In this document: positions 61,947 through 64,000 of the stretch, one piece after another | Layout of the letters: every line of letters begins with the position of its first letter | Numbering within the stretch: position 1 is the stretch's first letter | From: Pelagerythrobacter aerophilus | Lineage (GTDB): Bacteria > Pseudomonadota > Alphaproteobacteria > Sphingomonadales > Sphingomonadaceae | DNA: 64,000 nt | Direction of reading: 5' to 3' | Assembly: GCF_003581645.1 (NCBI RefSeq) | Contig: NZ_QXFK01000016.1 | Coordinates: 248,001 to 312,000, forward strand | Made by a program: the position numbers and the translations under genes | The notes under the pieces: model-generated | What the model saw: the letters and a program-made list of their open reading frames with translations, nothing else | What the model was told of the DNA's origin: nothing | Database searches by the model: none

Positions 61947-63445
61947 GAAGCGACTTTACACCCATGCGGATCGTGGTCGCCGGAGGAGGCACCGCAGGCT
62001 GGATGGCCGCCGCGGCGTTGGCGTACACCATGGGCGAGACAATCGACCTGACCCTGGTCGAAAGCGACGCCATTGGCACTGTGGGCGTGGGAGAGGCGAC
62101 GATCCCACCCTTGGTTCTGTTCAACCGCCTGATCGGTATAAGCGAAGCCGATTTCATGCGCGAGACGCAGGCGACCTTCAAGCTGGGCATCGAATTCGAG
62201 AACTGGAGGTGCGAGGGGGAAAAATACTTCCATGCCTTCGGGACCACCGGGCGCGATCACTGGTCCGCGGGATTCCAGCACTTCTGGGCCGAGGGGAACG
62301 AGCGCGGCCATTCGGACAGCTACAGCGACTACTGCCTCGAGCTGGTGGCAGCCTATGCGCGCAAATTCGCACATCTGCCCAAGAACGGGCTGAACTACGC
62401 CTATCACCTGAACGCAACGGCCTATGCTGCCTTTCTCCGCCGCATTGCCGAGAAAGCCGGCGCCAAACGCGTCGAGGGCAAGATCGCACAGGTCGAGCTC
62501 GACGGGGACAGCGGCGACATCACCGCCCTGAGGCTGGAAGATGGCCAGAGGCTCGAAGGTGACCTGTTCCTCGACTGTACGGGCTTTCGTGCGCTGCTCA
62601 TCGAAGGGGCACTGCACGTCGGTTATGACGATTGGTCCCATTACCTGCCATGCGATCGCGCGATCGCGGTGCAAACCGAGCTTTCCGGACCGCCCGTGCC
62701 CTATACCCGTGCCATTGCGCACGATGCGGGCTGGCAATGGCGTATTCCCCTGCAGCACCGCGGCGGGAATGGCATCGTCTACTGCAGCCGCTACCTTTCG
62801 CAGGACGCAGCGCGCGAACGGCTCATGTCAACGCTCGAAGGCAAGCCCATCAGCGAGCCCCGGGCAATACCGTTTACCGCTGGCGCACGGCGCAAGCAGT
62901 GGCATCGCAATTGTGTTGCCATCGGCCTTGCGGGCGGATTCCTCGAACCGCTTGAATCTACCAGTATCCACTTGATCCAGCGCGCTGTCGTGCGGCTGAT
63001 GCGGATGATGCCGGCGGGCCAGGTAAGCGAACGGGACATCGCCGAATTCAACGATCAGCAGCTTACCGACATGATCCAGGTGAGGGATTTCCTGATCCTA
63101 CACTACAACGCCACCGACCGGCGCGACAGCCCGTTCTGGCGGCAATGCGCCACGATGGATATCCCGGATACACTGCGCCAGAAGATCGAGCTGTTCCGCG
63201 AAACGGGTCGTGTTTTCCGTAAGAACGAGGAGATATTCGCCGAGAACAGTTGGGTGCAGGTCATGCTCGGCCAGGGCATCAAGCCGCGAAACCACCACCC
63301 AATAGCGAAGAAAATGAGCGACGCGGAACTGTCGCGCTTTCTTTCATCCTTGCGAGAAAACATCACCAAAACAGTGGCGGCCTTGCCAAGCCACGAAGAC
63401 TATGTGGCGCAATTCTGCGGGTCAAAACAGGCGACGGTTGCCTGA
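61943..63445 (+). CDS. Flavin-dependent tryptophan halogenase-like protein 2
   Basis: A 500-residue paralogue with canonical motifs: GGGTAGW at 14-20, GVGEATIP, Lys80 in ATFK (RebH Lys79 position), WQWRIP at 264-269, and EPLEST at 335-340. It is the better candidate for true halogenation. A second in-frame ATG at residue 8 (MRIVVAGG) could be the start, but ATG 61943 overlaps the cupin stop. Substrate unknown; no flavin reductase gene is seen nearby. Confidence 0.9.
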   Translation: MRSDFTPMRIVVAGGGTAGWMAAAALAYTMGETIDLTLVESDAIGTVGVGEATIPPLVLFNRLIGISEADFMRETQATFKLGIEFENWRCEGEKYFHAFGTTGRDHWSAGFQHFWAEGNERGHSDSYSDYCLELVAAYARKFAHLPKNGLNYAYHLNATAYAAFLRRIAEKAGAKRVEGKIAQVELDGDSGDITALRLEDGQRLEGDLFLDCTGFRALLIEGALHVGYDDWSHYLPCDRAIAVQTELSGPPVPYTRAIAHDAGWQWRIPLQHRGGNGIVYCSRYLSQDAARERLMSTLEGKPISEPRAIPFTAGARRKQWHRNCVAIGLAGGFLEPLESTSIHLIQRAVVRLMRMMPAGQVSERDIAEFNDQQLTDMIQVRDFLILHYNATDRRDSPFWRQCATMDIPDTLRQKIELFRETGRVFRKNEEIFAENSWVQVMLGQGIKPRNHHPIAKKMSDAELSRFLSSLRENITKTVAALPSHEDYVAQFCGSKQATVA

Positions 63446-63477
63446 CCGTATGTGGCAGGCGAATGACGAGGACGATA

Positions 63478-64000
63478 ATGGCAGTGGGTAATGGGGGTTT
63501 AGCACCAACGGGCAGGCGCCGCCAATCGGTCACCATCAAGCACGTGGCGGCGGACGCGGGTGTATCGCTGCAGACCGTCAGCCGCGTCATCAATAACGGC
63601 CCCAATGTCCGCCCGGCAATGAAGGAACGAGTCCAGGCGAGCATCGACAAGCTCGGTTACGTACCTTCGATAGCCGCGCAGCGGATGAGTGGTTCACGTT
63701 CCTATCTCATCCTCGCCATCAACGACCGCGACCGCACCATAGCCGACTGGCGCGCGCGCGAGGGACGTGACTGGATCGACCAGATGCTCCTCGGCGGCAT
63801 GCTGACCGCTGCCGAGCGCGGCTATCGTATGATCTTCGAATTGGTCGATACCCACAGCGACCATGTCGAACGAGAGTTGGGTGCGGCGATTGCAGCTTTG
63901 CGGCCCGATGGGATAATCGTGACGCCGCCACATTCGGAAAACCTGCAGATCACCGATCTACTGGCCGAAAGCGGCATTCCCTTCGCCCGGATCGGTTCGA
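63478..64000 (+). CDS. LacI-family transcriptional regulator, N-terminal part
   Basis: At least 174 residues are visible; the gene runs off the window. The DNA-binding helix-turn-helix VTIKHVAADAGVSLQTVSRVINN is at about 18-40, followed by the hinge GYVPSIAAQRM and the start of a sugar-binding-type effector domain. GAGG lies about 6 bases upstream of the ATG. Such regulators usually sense a sugar and control the neighbouring uptake locus; the palindrome before the receptor gene is a candidate target. Confidence 0.9.
   Translation, partial: MAVGNGGLAPTGRRRQSVTIKHVAADAGVSLQTVSRVINNGPNVRPAMKERVQASIDKLGYVPSIAAQRMSGSRSYLILAINDRDRTIADWRAREGRDWIDQMLLGGMLTAAERGYRMIFELVDTHSDHVERELGAAIAALRPDGIIVTPPHSENLQITDLLAESGIPFARIGS

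Overview
The window reads as chromosomal DNA of an alphaproteobacterium of the Sphingomonadales, most likely Erythrobacteraceae or a close relative. Supporting signs are the high GC, the CckA and CpdR cell-cycle signalling genes, an alphaproteobacterial SOS box (GTTC-N7-GTTC) before recA, and a TonB-receptor / tryptophan-halogenase-like / SapC / cupin cluster of the kind common in this order. No phage, insertion sequence or CRISPR array was seen.

Layout. 0-13.8 kb: a partial GDT1-type manganese exporter behind a yybP-ykoY-like manganese riboswitch, then siroheme (cysG N-terminal), lysA, lptM-like and argH genes, a thioredoxin-like lipoprotein, an MFS transporter, tRNA-Val(UAC), an asparaginase, an oxidoreductase, truA, fmt, recR, def, a DUF885 lipoprotein and smpB. 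14-25.4 kb: a DUF2062 protein coupled to cckA, two DUF4139 proteins, recA with its SOS box, a methyltransferase and alaS. 25.4-39.7 kb: a CPA2 antiporter, a GNAT-nitrilase fusion, icd, tRNA-Val(GAC), cpdR, an N-formylglutamate amidohydrolase, a possible small RNA, an orphan sapC, an FAD oxidase, a DEAD-box helicase, a GFA protein and a UvrD/PcrA helicase. 39.8-55.1 kb: two paralogous exported YDAW proteins, rsmD, a pseudouridine synthase, a Rieske oxygenase, an AmpG-like transporter, and a leftward folC, accD, trpA, trpB run. trpF lies further up the same strand, separated from trpB by two outer-membrane barrel genes on the opposite strand; pyrF, a LapA-domain gene and purB follow. 55.1-64 kb: an ABC-F gene remnant, then the accessory locus.

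The accessory locus (about 55.4-64 kb) is the most distinctive part. A palindromic operator candidate precedes a 999-residue TonB-dependent receptor, followed by a hairpin and a tightly overlapping set: flavin halogenase-like protein 1, SapC, a JmjC/cupin_8 protein and halogenase-like protein 2. A LacI-family regulator runs off the window end. The simplest reading is a substrate-induced uptake and modification locus whose substrate is unknown.

A family of about 80-bp paired palindromes sits in several intergenic gaps, twice directly abutting the start codons of trpA and folC. Most remaining genes are housekeeping genes with high-confidence assignments.
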